This document shows, one piece after another, positions 27,640 through 32,848 of a stretch of DNA of 32,848 bases. A program made the position numbers and the translations under genes. The notes beneath the pieces were generated by a model. The model made no database searches. It saw only the letters and a program-made list of their open reading frames with translations, and was not told the DNA's origin. This DNA is from Clostridiales bacterium VE202-01 (lineage in GTDB: Bacteria; Bacillota_I; Bacilli_A; Erysipelotrichales; Coprobacillaceae), in contig BAHP02000003.1 of assembly GCA_000508865.1 (NCBI GenBank), forward strand, positions 1 through 32,848, written 5' to 3'. Numbering within the stretch: the stretch's first letter is position 1; every line of letters starts with the position of its first letter.

Positions 27640-28219
27640 GGTAGATTAATGCCTGTAAAACTATCTAGATATTTTTTAGATTTTTCTAATTATAAACAAT
27701 TTATTATTACTCCTAATAAATGATCAATTTAACTATATTATTTACATGATCAGTTAAAATATTAGATTATGATGTTTACCATTTCATTAAAGCATAAAAA
27801 GATCTATAATCTAATAAGTCACATATTTTTTGAAACAAATAATTATTTGGGAAACAACTAAAACCATCTGTATCCAATCAATAATAAAATATGTTATACA
27901 AAAAATCACTATCTATCATCTAATGATGATTTTTGTACACAGTTTTGATAATCATGAACAGCATTATCTTTCTATGATTTTTTAATTTAATTCCTAATTC
28001 ATATTTGAGATTGCCAAAAGATCTAAAATCATCTTTAATTCACTTCTATGTCTGTATTAACTAATATTTTATTATCCTTTTTCTAAAGTGTGAATATTAG
28101 TGATAACTTCTTGGCTTAAACCATTCCAAAATATATTTACTAATATAAATAGTTTGCTATGATATTTTACTATAAATACTTCTATAAATGTATCTTGTTG
28201 ATAATAAATTCCTTTTTTT
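27640..28219. other. 580-bp AT-rich stretch without a gene
   Basis: No convincing coding region is seen. It holds an inverted repeat TACAAAAAATCA / TGATTTTTGTA (27897-27908, 27927-27937, one unpaired base), a 14-bp perfect palindrome CAAATAATTATTTG (27836-27849) and a short minus-strand open stretch (27780-27870). The right end is probably the decayed 5' half of the MFS transporter, but stops in all frames prevent a clear reading. Confidence 0.5.
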
Positions 28220-28915
28220 ATTGCCATATTGTTAAATAGCTTAGCTTTTATATTTTTCTTTAAAATTGAACATAGACATCAAAACAATAAAGAAAAATCA
28301 TATTTTCATCTTAATGATATCTTATCAGCAATAAAATTATTATTTCAAAATAAAAAAGCAAAATATGTATTATTTTTTGTATCTATACTATTGATTTATG
28401 ATGGTCTTTTAGAAATATTATTAGTTATTTATTCTAAACAATTTTTATTATTGAATGATTTTGAATATGGCTTTTTAACAACAATTCAAGGACTAGGAAT
28501 GCTATTAGGAACAATAAGTACAAAATTTATTGTTGAAAAATGTTCTTTAGCTTTAAAAAATCATTTATTTATATTTGAATCATTAAAAATAATCTTGACC
28601 ATTGGTTTAATTTTTACAAATCATTTTATCACATTAGCCAGCATATTACTAATTGAAAGTTTTACCTGGGTAGCTTGTACTATTTTTGAAAGTACCTTAT
28701 TACAAGAAGCTTTACCTGAAGGACATCGTGCAAAAATTTTCTCGATTTATGGATCGATCGCCTAGATGATGTCTATGTGGGGAAATTTAGTATTTGGAAA
28801 TTTATTTGAATTATATGACTTAAAAGCTGTCGTCTTTATATCTGGTGTAATATTCTTAATAATTTTGATTTTAATTTGGAAAAAGGGAAATAAAATTTCA
28901 GATAATTATATTTAA
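28220..28915 (+). pseudogene. C-terminal remnant of a major facilitator superfamily transporter
   Basis: This is the only sizeable plus-strand coding sequence. It reads IAILLNSLAFIFFFKIEHRH, a hydrophilic central-loop segment, then several membrane helices (YVLFFVSILLIYDGLLEILLVIY; FLTTIQGLGMLLGTISTKFI; GLIFTNHFITLASILLIESF). It continues past an in-frame TAG (28763-28765) as MMSMWGNLVFGNLFELYDLK and one last helix to 28915. About half of a 12-helix MFS protein is present, from roughly helix 6 onward. The N-terminal half is missing or unreadable, and the TAG is not a homopolymer error, so this looks like a truly decaying gene. The substrate cannot be inferred. It ends at a strong bidirectional terminator. 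Confidence 0.8.
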
Positions 28916-28950
28916 AAACCCCGCAGAACATAAATCTACGGGGTTTATTT
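28911..28950. terminator. Bidirectional terminator between the MFS remnant and tsf
   Basis: Arms AAACCCCG (28916-28923) and CGGGGTTT (28939-28946), with an inner AGA/TCT pairing, have T-rich tails on both strands (TTTATTT on plus, TTTTTAAAT on minus). It is the most GC-rich hairpin of the window. Confidence 0.92.
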
Positions 28951-28973
28951 ATCATTATAATAGTAACTAAAAA

Positions 28974-29862
28974 TTAACCTTTCATCTGCGCAGCTACTTC
29001 TTCAGCAAAGTTTTCTTCTCTTTTAGCCATTCCTTCACCAACTTGGAATCTAACCATATTTAAAACTTTACCTTCACCTAAGAATTTAGCTACAGTTTCA
29101 TCAGGATTTTTAATAAATTCTTGATCAACTAAGCACATTTCTTTTAAGTTTTTATTTAATCTACCTTGAACCATTTTTTCAACAATATTTTCTGGTTTTG
29201 GTTTAGCAGCTTTTGCATTTTTCTTCCATTGCTTGAGCTTTTAATACAGCTAATTCATGATCTAATACTTCTTGAGGAATAGCTGTTCTATCGATATATT
29301 GAGGATTTGAAGCAGCTACATGCATAGCAACATCACGAGCTTTTTCAGCAGTAGAATTAGCAACTTTAACAATTGCAGTCATTTTTCCACCCATATGTGA
29401 ATAAGCACCAAATGCTTCATTATCTTCTTTAGTTAATACTTCAAATCTTCTAAAACTTAATTTTTCACCAATTTTACCACTTGCTTCAGCAATAACTGTT
29501 TCTAATTTTTTACCTTCGATTTCAGTATTTAAAGCAGCTTCTAAATCAGCAGGTTTATTAGCAACAACAGTTTCTGCGATTGTTTTTACTAACCCTTGGA
29601 ATTCAGCATTTTTTGCAACGAAATCAGTTTCTGAGTTTACTTCGACGATTGCAGCAGTATTACCTTCAACAACAAAAGTAGTTAAACCTTCAGCAGCAAT
29701 ACGATCTGCTTTTTTAGCAGCTTTTGCGATTCCTTTTTCTCTTAACCAGTCGAATGATTTTTCAATATCACCGTCACAAGCTTCTAATGCTTTTTTGCAG
29801 TCCATCATCCCAGCACCAGTTTTTTCACGTAATTCTTTTACTAATTTTGCACTAATTGCCAT
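28974..29862 (-). CDS. tsf: Elongation factor Ts, reading frame interrupted by one base
   Basis: EF-Ts is the nucleotide exchange factor for EF-Tu. Residues 1-215 read in one frame: [51 protein letters not shown]. The last 80 ([20 protein letters not shown]...) are in another. The change is at five A on the coding strand (29218-29222); four would give [16 protein letters not shown] and a 295-residue protein of normal length. It is essential, so a base-calling error is likeliest. The start at 29862 follows AAGGAG. The hairpin between rpsB and tsf may lower tsf expression relative to rpsB. Confidence 0.95.
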
Positions 29863-29889
29863 TTTGTTATCTCCTTTGTGTGTATTTAT

Positions 29890-29917
29890 TTAAAAAGGAA
29901 AAGCAGAGCTTTCCCTT
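29890..29917 (-). terminator. Hairpin between rpsB and tsf (possible partial terminator or processing site)
   Basis: A 10-bp stem with one G-T pair, AAGGGAAAGC / GCTTTTCCTT (29908-29917, 29895-29904), with a 3-base loop and a short TTT tail on the minus strand. It lies in the 65-base gap between two genes that are normally co-transcribed. Confidence 0.6.
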
Positions 29918-29927
29918 ATTTTACAAA

Positions 29928-30791
29928 TTATTTTTCAGTTCCAGCTGTTTTTTCTTCTTTAGTTGCTTTTGGAGCACCATTTCTTCTAGGATTAGGTCTA
30001 CCACCTTTATTTCTAGGAGCTCTTCTTTGATTATTTTCAACTGAAGTGATAGCATCATTCATAGATACTTCTTTGTCATCTTCATCTTTAATATATGCTA
30101 CAGTTAATGGTTCGTTTTTAGCTTCACAAATAGCATCTGCCATAGCTGCAACGATTAATTTAACAGCTCTGATTGCATCATCATTAGCTGGAATAACATA
30201 ATCAACTTCATCAGGATCACAGTTAGTATCAACGATACCAAATACAGGAATTCCTAAGATTCTAGCTTCAGCTACTGCATTATGTTCAGCTTTTGGATCT
30301 ACTACGAATAATGCGTTTGGTAATCTTCTCATTTCTTTGATACCACCTAAGTTCTTTTCTAACTTAGCAGCTTCTTTTTTAAGTAAGATTACTTCTTTTT
30401 TAGGTAATAAATCAAAAGTACCATCAGCTTCCATTTTTTCTAATTCAATCAATCTTCTGATTCTTTTTTGAATTGTTTTGAAGTTAGTTAAAGTTCCTCC
30501 TAACCAGCGAGAGTTTACATAGAAACTTTCAGAACGGATAGCTTCTTCTTTTACTGCTTCTTGAGCTTGTTTTTTAGTACCAACAAATAATACTTTTCCA
30601 CCTTTTGCAGCGATTTCATTCATTGCTTTATAAGCATCATCGATTTTTTTAGATGATTTTTGTAAATCAATAATGTAAATACCATTTCTTGCTGTAAAGA
30701 TGTATGGAGCCATTTTAGGATTCCATCTTTTTGTTTGATGTCCAAAATGAACACCTACTTCTAATAATTTTTTCATTGAAATTACTGACAT
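29928..30791 (-). CDS. rpsB: 30S ribosomal protein S2, with a basic C-terminal extension
   Basis: S2 sits at the back of the 30S head-body junction and recruits S1-like factors. The 287-residue protein starts [38 protein letters not shown] after AAGGAGG; an in-frame extension to 30845 would pass through the leader and is rejected. Core motifs are [57 protein letters not shown] and [13 protein letters not shown]. After about residue 245 comes a basic, probably disordered tail ([20 protein letters not shown]) beyond the usual end of short S2 proteins. It has its own promoter and a hairpin in the leader. Confidence 0.96.
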   Translation of the reverse strand: MSVISMKKLLEVGVHFGHQTKRWNPKMAPYIFTARNGIYIIDLQKSSKKIDDAYKAMNEIAAKGGKVLFVGTKKQAQEAVKEEAIRSESFYVNSRWLGGTLTNFKTIQKRIRRLIELEKMEADGTFDLLPKKEVILLKKEAAKLEKNLGGIKEMRRLPNALFVVDPKAEHNAVAEARILGIPVFGIVDTNCDPDEVDYVIPANDDAIRAVKLIVAAMADAICEAKNEPLTVAYIKDEDDKEVSMNDAITSVENNQRRAPRNKGGRPNPRRNGAPKATKEEKTAGTEK

Positions 30792-30832
30792 TGTAACTTC
30801 CTCCTTTTTGTTTTTTCCTCCATTATTTCGAA

Positions 30833-30862
30833 CATTTATCACCATTAGGCACTAGATAAATG
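30833..30862 (-). promoter_or_regulatory. Hairpin in the rpsB leader, possible S2 autoregulatory site
   Basis: Perfect 8-bp arms CATTTATC / GATAAATG (30855-30862, 30833-30840) with an inner GCC/GGT pairing, about 40 bases upstream of the rpsB start within a leader of about 100 bases. Autoregulatory leaders are known for rpsB in other bacteria; similarity to them was not tested. Confidence 0.45.
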
Positions 30863-30896
30863 AATCCATAATGTGTGTATTTTTCATACCTGAGAT

Positions 30897-30925
30897 ATTT
30901 TATCACAAAAAAATATAACATACAA
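30897..30925 (-). promoter_or_regulatory. Promoter of rpsB-tsf
   Basis: TTGTAT -35 (30920-30925), 17-bp spacer, TAAAAT -10 (30897-30902) preceded by GTGA, which supplies an extended -10 TG. Confidence 0.7.
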
Positions 30926-31051
30926 GCATATTTTTTTAATTAATCCACTTTTGTAAACATATAACTAAATTTCAACAATCTAATAACATTAAAAATAAAT
31001 AATCATGAAACAAATCAGCAACAATGTTGAGACGAATAATTATTTAAACTG

Positions 31052-31060
31052 TGATAAAAT
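31052..31060 (+). promoter_or_regulatory. Extended -10 promoter of the structured RNA
   Basis: TGATAAAAT, an extended -10 with hexamer TAAAAT (31055-31060); the same GTGATAAAAT occurs in the rpsB promoter. A TTGAGA upstream is spaced too far (22 bases), so the -35 is weak. The predicted transcript starts near 31067. Confidence 0.5.
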
Positions 31061-31103
31061 ATAAAAAGGTAGCTACCGCTGTTTGAATGGAAGGAGGAAA
31101 CGA

Positions 31104-31199
31104 ATGTTTAAAATTTTCCAGCGGGCTCATATTAAAAATAATAAAGTTTCCAATTATGGAATACTTGATAATATTATTTCTAATTTTATATCTAATTAA
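31104..31199 (+). CDS. 31-codon ORF with the best ribosome site of the locus
   Basis: ATG 31104 lies six bases after AAGGAGG. The peptide begins MFKIFQRAHIKNNK and ends NIISNFISN; it is amphipathic, not clearly membrane-spanning. One base fewer in the A/T runs between 31108 and 31142 would move the reading into the overlapping hydrophobic frame and give a 36-residue membrane peptide. The real product is therefore uncertain. Confidence 0.4.
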   Translation: MFKIFQRAHIKNNKVSNYGILDNIISNFISN

Positions 31200-31215
31200 A
31201 TCTAAGCGGATTTAA
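31156..31215 (+). CDS. Hydrophobic peptide frame, candidate toxin moiety
   Basis: This frame encodes MEYLIILFLILYLIKSKRI: one uninterrupted membrane helix with a basic end, the build of Fst/Bsr-type type I toxins. It is open upstream to an ATG at 31087 (42 residues), but that start precedes the ribosome site and has none of its own. Fusion to the ATG at 31104 needs a one-base correction. The stop lies in the hairpin at 31209-31219. Confidence 0.4.
   Translation: MEYLIILFLILYLIKSKRI
31157..31169 (+). repeat. 13-bp direct repeat, copy 1 (inside the toxin-type mRNA)
   Basis: TGGAATACTTGAT, identical to the copy at 31274-31286. It lies in the hydrophobic frame and in the loop and arm of a small hairpin. 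Confidence 0.8.
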
Positions 31216-31241
31216 TTAGAATGATAGCCCGTAAAACAGTG

Positions 31242-31269
31242 AAAAGGAAGAGTCACCCCTCTTCCTTTT
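31242..31269. terminator. Bidirectional terminator shared by the convergent RNAs
   Basis: A perfect 11-bp stem AAAAGGAAGAG / CTCTTCCTTTT (31242-31252, 31259-31269) with a 6-base loop. T-rich tails exist on plus (TTTTCTTTT) and minus (TTTTCACTGTTTT). Confidence 0.85.
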
Positions 31270-31273
31270 CTTT

Positions 31274-31286
31274 TGGAATACTTGAT
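31274..31286 (+). repeat. 13-bp direct repeat, copy 2 (just outside the terminator)
   Basis: TGGAATACTTGAT, located where only the convergent antisense RNA would carry its complement. Confidence 0.8.
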
Positions 31287-31296
31287 TTACAACTAT

Positions 31297-31324
31297 ATTT
31301 TAGCTTATTTTTAGAAAAAATCAA
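31297..31324 (-). promoter_or_regulatory. Promoter of the predicted antisense RNA
   Basis: TTGATT -35 (31319-31324), 16-bp spacer, TAAAAT -10 (31297-31302), between the xerC stop and the direct repeat. xerC has no clear terminator of its own, so xerC transcripts could also add antisense RNA. Confidence 0.5.
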
Positions 31325-31332
31325 GAGTTTTT

Positions 31333-32238
31333 TTATTTATCTTCGCTTCGTGGATGTGTTTGCAAATACACTTCTCTTAAATGATCTTTTGTAATATGGG
31401 TATAAATTTGTGTTGTTGCAAGATTTTCATGACCTAAAAGCTCCTGAACAGTTCGAATATCAGCACCAGCATTTAATAAATGGGTTGCAAATGAATGTCT
31501 GATCGTATGGGGATGTATTTTTTTTGTTGGATCATAATGTTTAGTAACACGATCAACAATATTTTCAACGCCACGGTTTGTCAAGGGATTACCAAACTTA
31601 TTTACAAAAACAAAATTATGCCCTTCGTTTTTGATCATTAAATTATTACGAGCATCATCAATATATTCAATTAACCAATCCCGTGCATATTCATGAAACG
31701 GGACATAACGATCTTTATTTCCTTTTCCATGAATTAATAATACTTGTTGATTTAAATCAATGTTTGAGATTTGCAAATTCACTACTTCTGAACATCTTAG
31801 GCCTGAAGCATACATAAGTTCCAGCATAGCTTTATTACGTATCCCTAGATCATCTTTTGTCTCAATACTATCTAATAATGCGATGATTTCTTCAGGAAAT
31901 AAAAAGTCGGGAGTTCGTTTAGCTACTTTTTGTGATTCAATCAGCTTAAAAGGATTATCTTTGATTAATTCTTCCTTCAACAAATAATTAAAAAAGCTTC
32001 TAAGGGCACTTAATTTATGATTGATACTAACTTTTGATAAATTTTCTTCATACAGTTTAGTTAAATAACCTCTTAACATAAAATAATCAACATCATTATA
32101 ACTATCGATTACTTCTTGAATTAAAAATCTTTTAAAATGATTTATTTCACGACGATACGATTCAATCGTTTTATCCGAATAATTACGCTGATATTTTAAA
32201 TAATCCAGGTATTGATCAATCAATTTATCCAAGTCCAT
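31333..32238 (-). CDS. xerC: Site-specific tyrosine recombinase XerC
   Basis: XerC resolves chromosome dimers at dif with a partner recombinase. The 301-residue protein has the SAM-like N-terminal DNA-binding domain ([23 protein letters not shown]) and the catalytic domain. The active-site residues are all visible: Arg in ASGLRCSEV, Lys in [12 protein letters not shown], His and Arg in [14 protein letters not shown], His in [10 protein letters not shown] and Tyr in IYTHI. The start at 32238 overlaps trmFO by 14 bases, as in the trmFO-xerC pair of Bacillus. hslVU and codY, which follow in Bacillus, are absent here. A XerD or CodV identity is possible but less likely given the trmFO context. 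Confidence 0.93.
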   Translation of the reverse strand: MDLDKLIDQYLDYLKYQRNYSDKTIESYRREINHFKRFLIQEVIDSYNDVDYFMLRGYLTKLYEENLSKVSINHKLSALRSFFNYLLKEELIKDNPFKLIESQKVAKRTPDFLFPEEIIALLDSIETKDDLGIRNKAMLELMYASGLRCSEVVNLQISNIDLNQQVLLIHGKGNKDRYVPFHEYARDWLIEYIDDARNNLMIKNEGHNFVFVNKFGNPLTNRGVENIVDRVTKHYDPTKKIHPHTIRHSFATHLLNAGADIRTVQELLGHENLATTQIYTHITKDHLREVYLQTHPRSEDK

Positions 32239-32848
32239 TTATCTCTATAAATTCCTTCATTGTTTCTAATGCCCGCGTAGCATACGCTGCTTTTCGCTCC
32301 TTCTTTTTGATCCGAATCGAAAAATCTGGTAATATTCCAAAATTGGCTTTCATTGGCTGGAAATCTTCAGCTGAAGCATTAGTAATATAATTAGCTAAAG
32401 ATCCCATAACTGTTTCTTTAGGAAAAATCAAAGGTTCTTTATCTTCCAATAATCTAATCATATTAATACCAGCTACGATTCCACTTTGGGCTGATTCAAC
32501 ATACCCTTCCACACCAGTAATTTGACCAGCCATAAAAATACTAGGCTCAACTTTTAATTGATATGTATTTAATAAATGTTTTGGTGAACAGATAAAACTG
32601 TTTCGATGCATAACACCATAACGAACAAAACTAGCATTTTCAAGTCCTGGAATCATTTGAATGATCCGTTTTTGTTCCGGCCATGTTAAATGTGTTTGAA
32701 AACCTACGATATTATATAAACTTGCCTGGACGTTATCTTGACGTAACTGTACTACAGCATATGGCCGTTTACCATCAGGCGTATTTAAACCCACTGGTTT
32801 CATCGGACCAAACAATAAAGTTTGTTTACCACGTCGCGCCATTTCCTC
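32225..32848 (-). CDS. trmFO: TrmFO, folate-dependent tRNA (uracil-5-)-methyltransferase (3' part)
   Basis: TrmFO makes m5U54 in the T loop of tRNAs using methylene-tetrahydrofolate and FAD. Only the C-terminal 207 residues are present; the frame is open through the right edge, and the ATG at 32842 is an internal methionine. Visible family features are [68 protein letters not shown] and [11 protein letters not shown]. It overlaps xerC and is probably co-transcribed with it. Confidence 0.95.
   Translation of the reverse strand, partial: EEMARRGKQTLLFGPMKPVGLNTPDGKRPYAVVQLRQDNVQASLYNIVGFQTHLTWPEQKRIIQMIPGLENASFVRYGVMHRNSFICSPKHLLNTYQLKVEPSIFMAGQITGVEGYVESAQSGIVAGINMIRLLEDKEPLIFPKETVMGSLANYITNASAEDFQPMKANFGILPDFSIRIKKKERKAAYATRALETMKEFIEINGLG

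Larger units (their letters stand above)
31067..31270 (+). ncRNA. Structured toxin-type mRNA of a putative par-like type I toxin-antitoxin locus
   Basis: A free-standing transcript of about 200 bases between divergent rpsB and convergent xerC. Predicted pairings: 5' CGCTGTTT (31077-31084) with AAACAGTG (31234-31241) just before the terminator, a long-range clamp; CGGGCT-CAT (31122-31130) with ATG-AT-AGCCCG (31221-31231, two-base bulge); a small hairpin TTCC/GGAA near 31148-31160; and a perfect 11-bp hairpin CTAATTAAATC / GATTTAATTAG (31192-31202, 31209-31219). A strong ribosome site AAGGAGG (31091-31097) lies in the open region between the first two pairings. The fold-back of the 3' end onto the 5' end is typical of type I toxin mRNAs. 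The alternative is an unlinked small regulatory RNA. Confidence 0.6.
31235..31291 (-). ncRNA. Predicted short antisense (antitoxin-type) RNA
   Basis: From a promoter at 31297-31324, a minus-strand RNA starting near 31291 would begin ...AAATCAAGTATTCCA, run into the bidirectional terminator and be about 55-60 bases. It would be complementary to the terminator arm and the CAGTG region of the toxin-type mRNA. Through the direct repeat it would also pair with 31157-31169, well upstream. This is the RNA II layout of the par family. Its existence is predicted, not shown. Confidence 0.5.

Noticed and set aside
27785-27866. Minus-strand open stretch of about 33 codons near pyrH
   Set aside because: That length is expected by chance in sequence this AT-rich, and there is no start or ribosome site.
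1-32848. CRISPR arrays, tRNA or rRNA genes, prophage
   Set aside because: No regularly spaced repeats, no cloverleaf or rRNA signature sequences, and no phage structural or integrase genes other than the housekeeping xerC were seen by eye.

Overview
The window looks like one chromosomal segment of an AT-rich, spore-forming Firmicute, most likely an Erysipelotrichales relative of Thomasclavelia/Clostridium ramosum. That placement is an inference. It rests on the low GC, the Gram-positive replicase PolC, strong AGGAGG-type ribosome sites, a YtpR/YtpP-like/TrmB cluster, a DUF1540 protein, a Cse60-like protein and the rpsB-to-rbfA gene order. Nearly every gene lies on the minus strand, so the window reads biologically from right to left. 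No rRNA, tRNA, CRISPR array, insertion sequence or prophage was seen.

Layout, right to left. (1) 32848-31333: end of trmFO, then xerC, overlapping. (2) 31340-31050: a small locus on the plus strand that is the most interesting item here. A structured RNA of about 200 nt carries a strong ribosome site and overlapping short ORFs, one hydrophobic. It converges with a predicted antisense RNA of about 55-60 nt across a bidirectional terminator, and a 13-bp direct repeat gives the antisense RNA a second pairing site. This resembles the par (Fst/RNA II) type I toxin-antitoxin plan. (3) 30925-28974: rpsB and tsf. (4) 28946-27640: a decayed MFS transporter (plus strand) and non-coding DNA. (5) 27639-22404: pyrH-frr, then uppS-cdsA-dxr-rseP (translation, prenyl and phospholipid precursors, envelope protease). 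(6) polC. (7) 18009-13363: rimP-nusA-ylxR-ylxQ-infB-rbfA, the transcription/translation factor operon, with a hairpin in its leader. (8) 13303-11160: two broken accessory genes (DUF4062, aldose 1-epimerase-like) and a small Cse60-like gene. (9) 11109-7013: DUF1540 protein, then a lipoprotein, an RsuA-type pseudouridine synthase, trmB, a thioredoxin-like gene, ytpR, a charged protein and acpS. (10) 7012-5829: 1.2 kb without a convincing gene. (11) A large secreted calcineurin-like phosphoesterase. (12) A short SSB, lepA, and the start of a membrane-anchored protein running off the left edge.

A second theme is that eight single-base frame breaks affect seven genes, five of them normally essential (infB, polC, cdsA, uppS, tsf). 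Seven of the eight fall in or beside mononucleotide runs. In every case the rest of the protein is intact in the adjacent frame, and the corrected lengths divide by three. Base-calling errors are the simplest explanation for the essential genes; the DUF4062 and epimerase breaks may be either real or errors. This also matters for the toxin-like ORF, where a one-base correction would join the strong start site to the hydrophobic frame.
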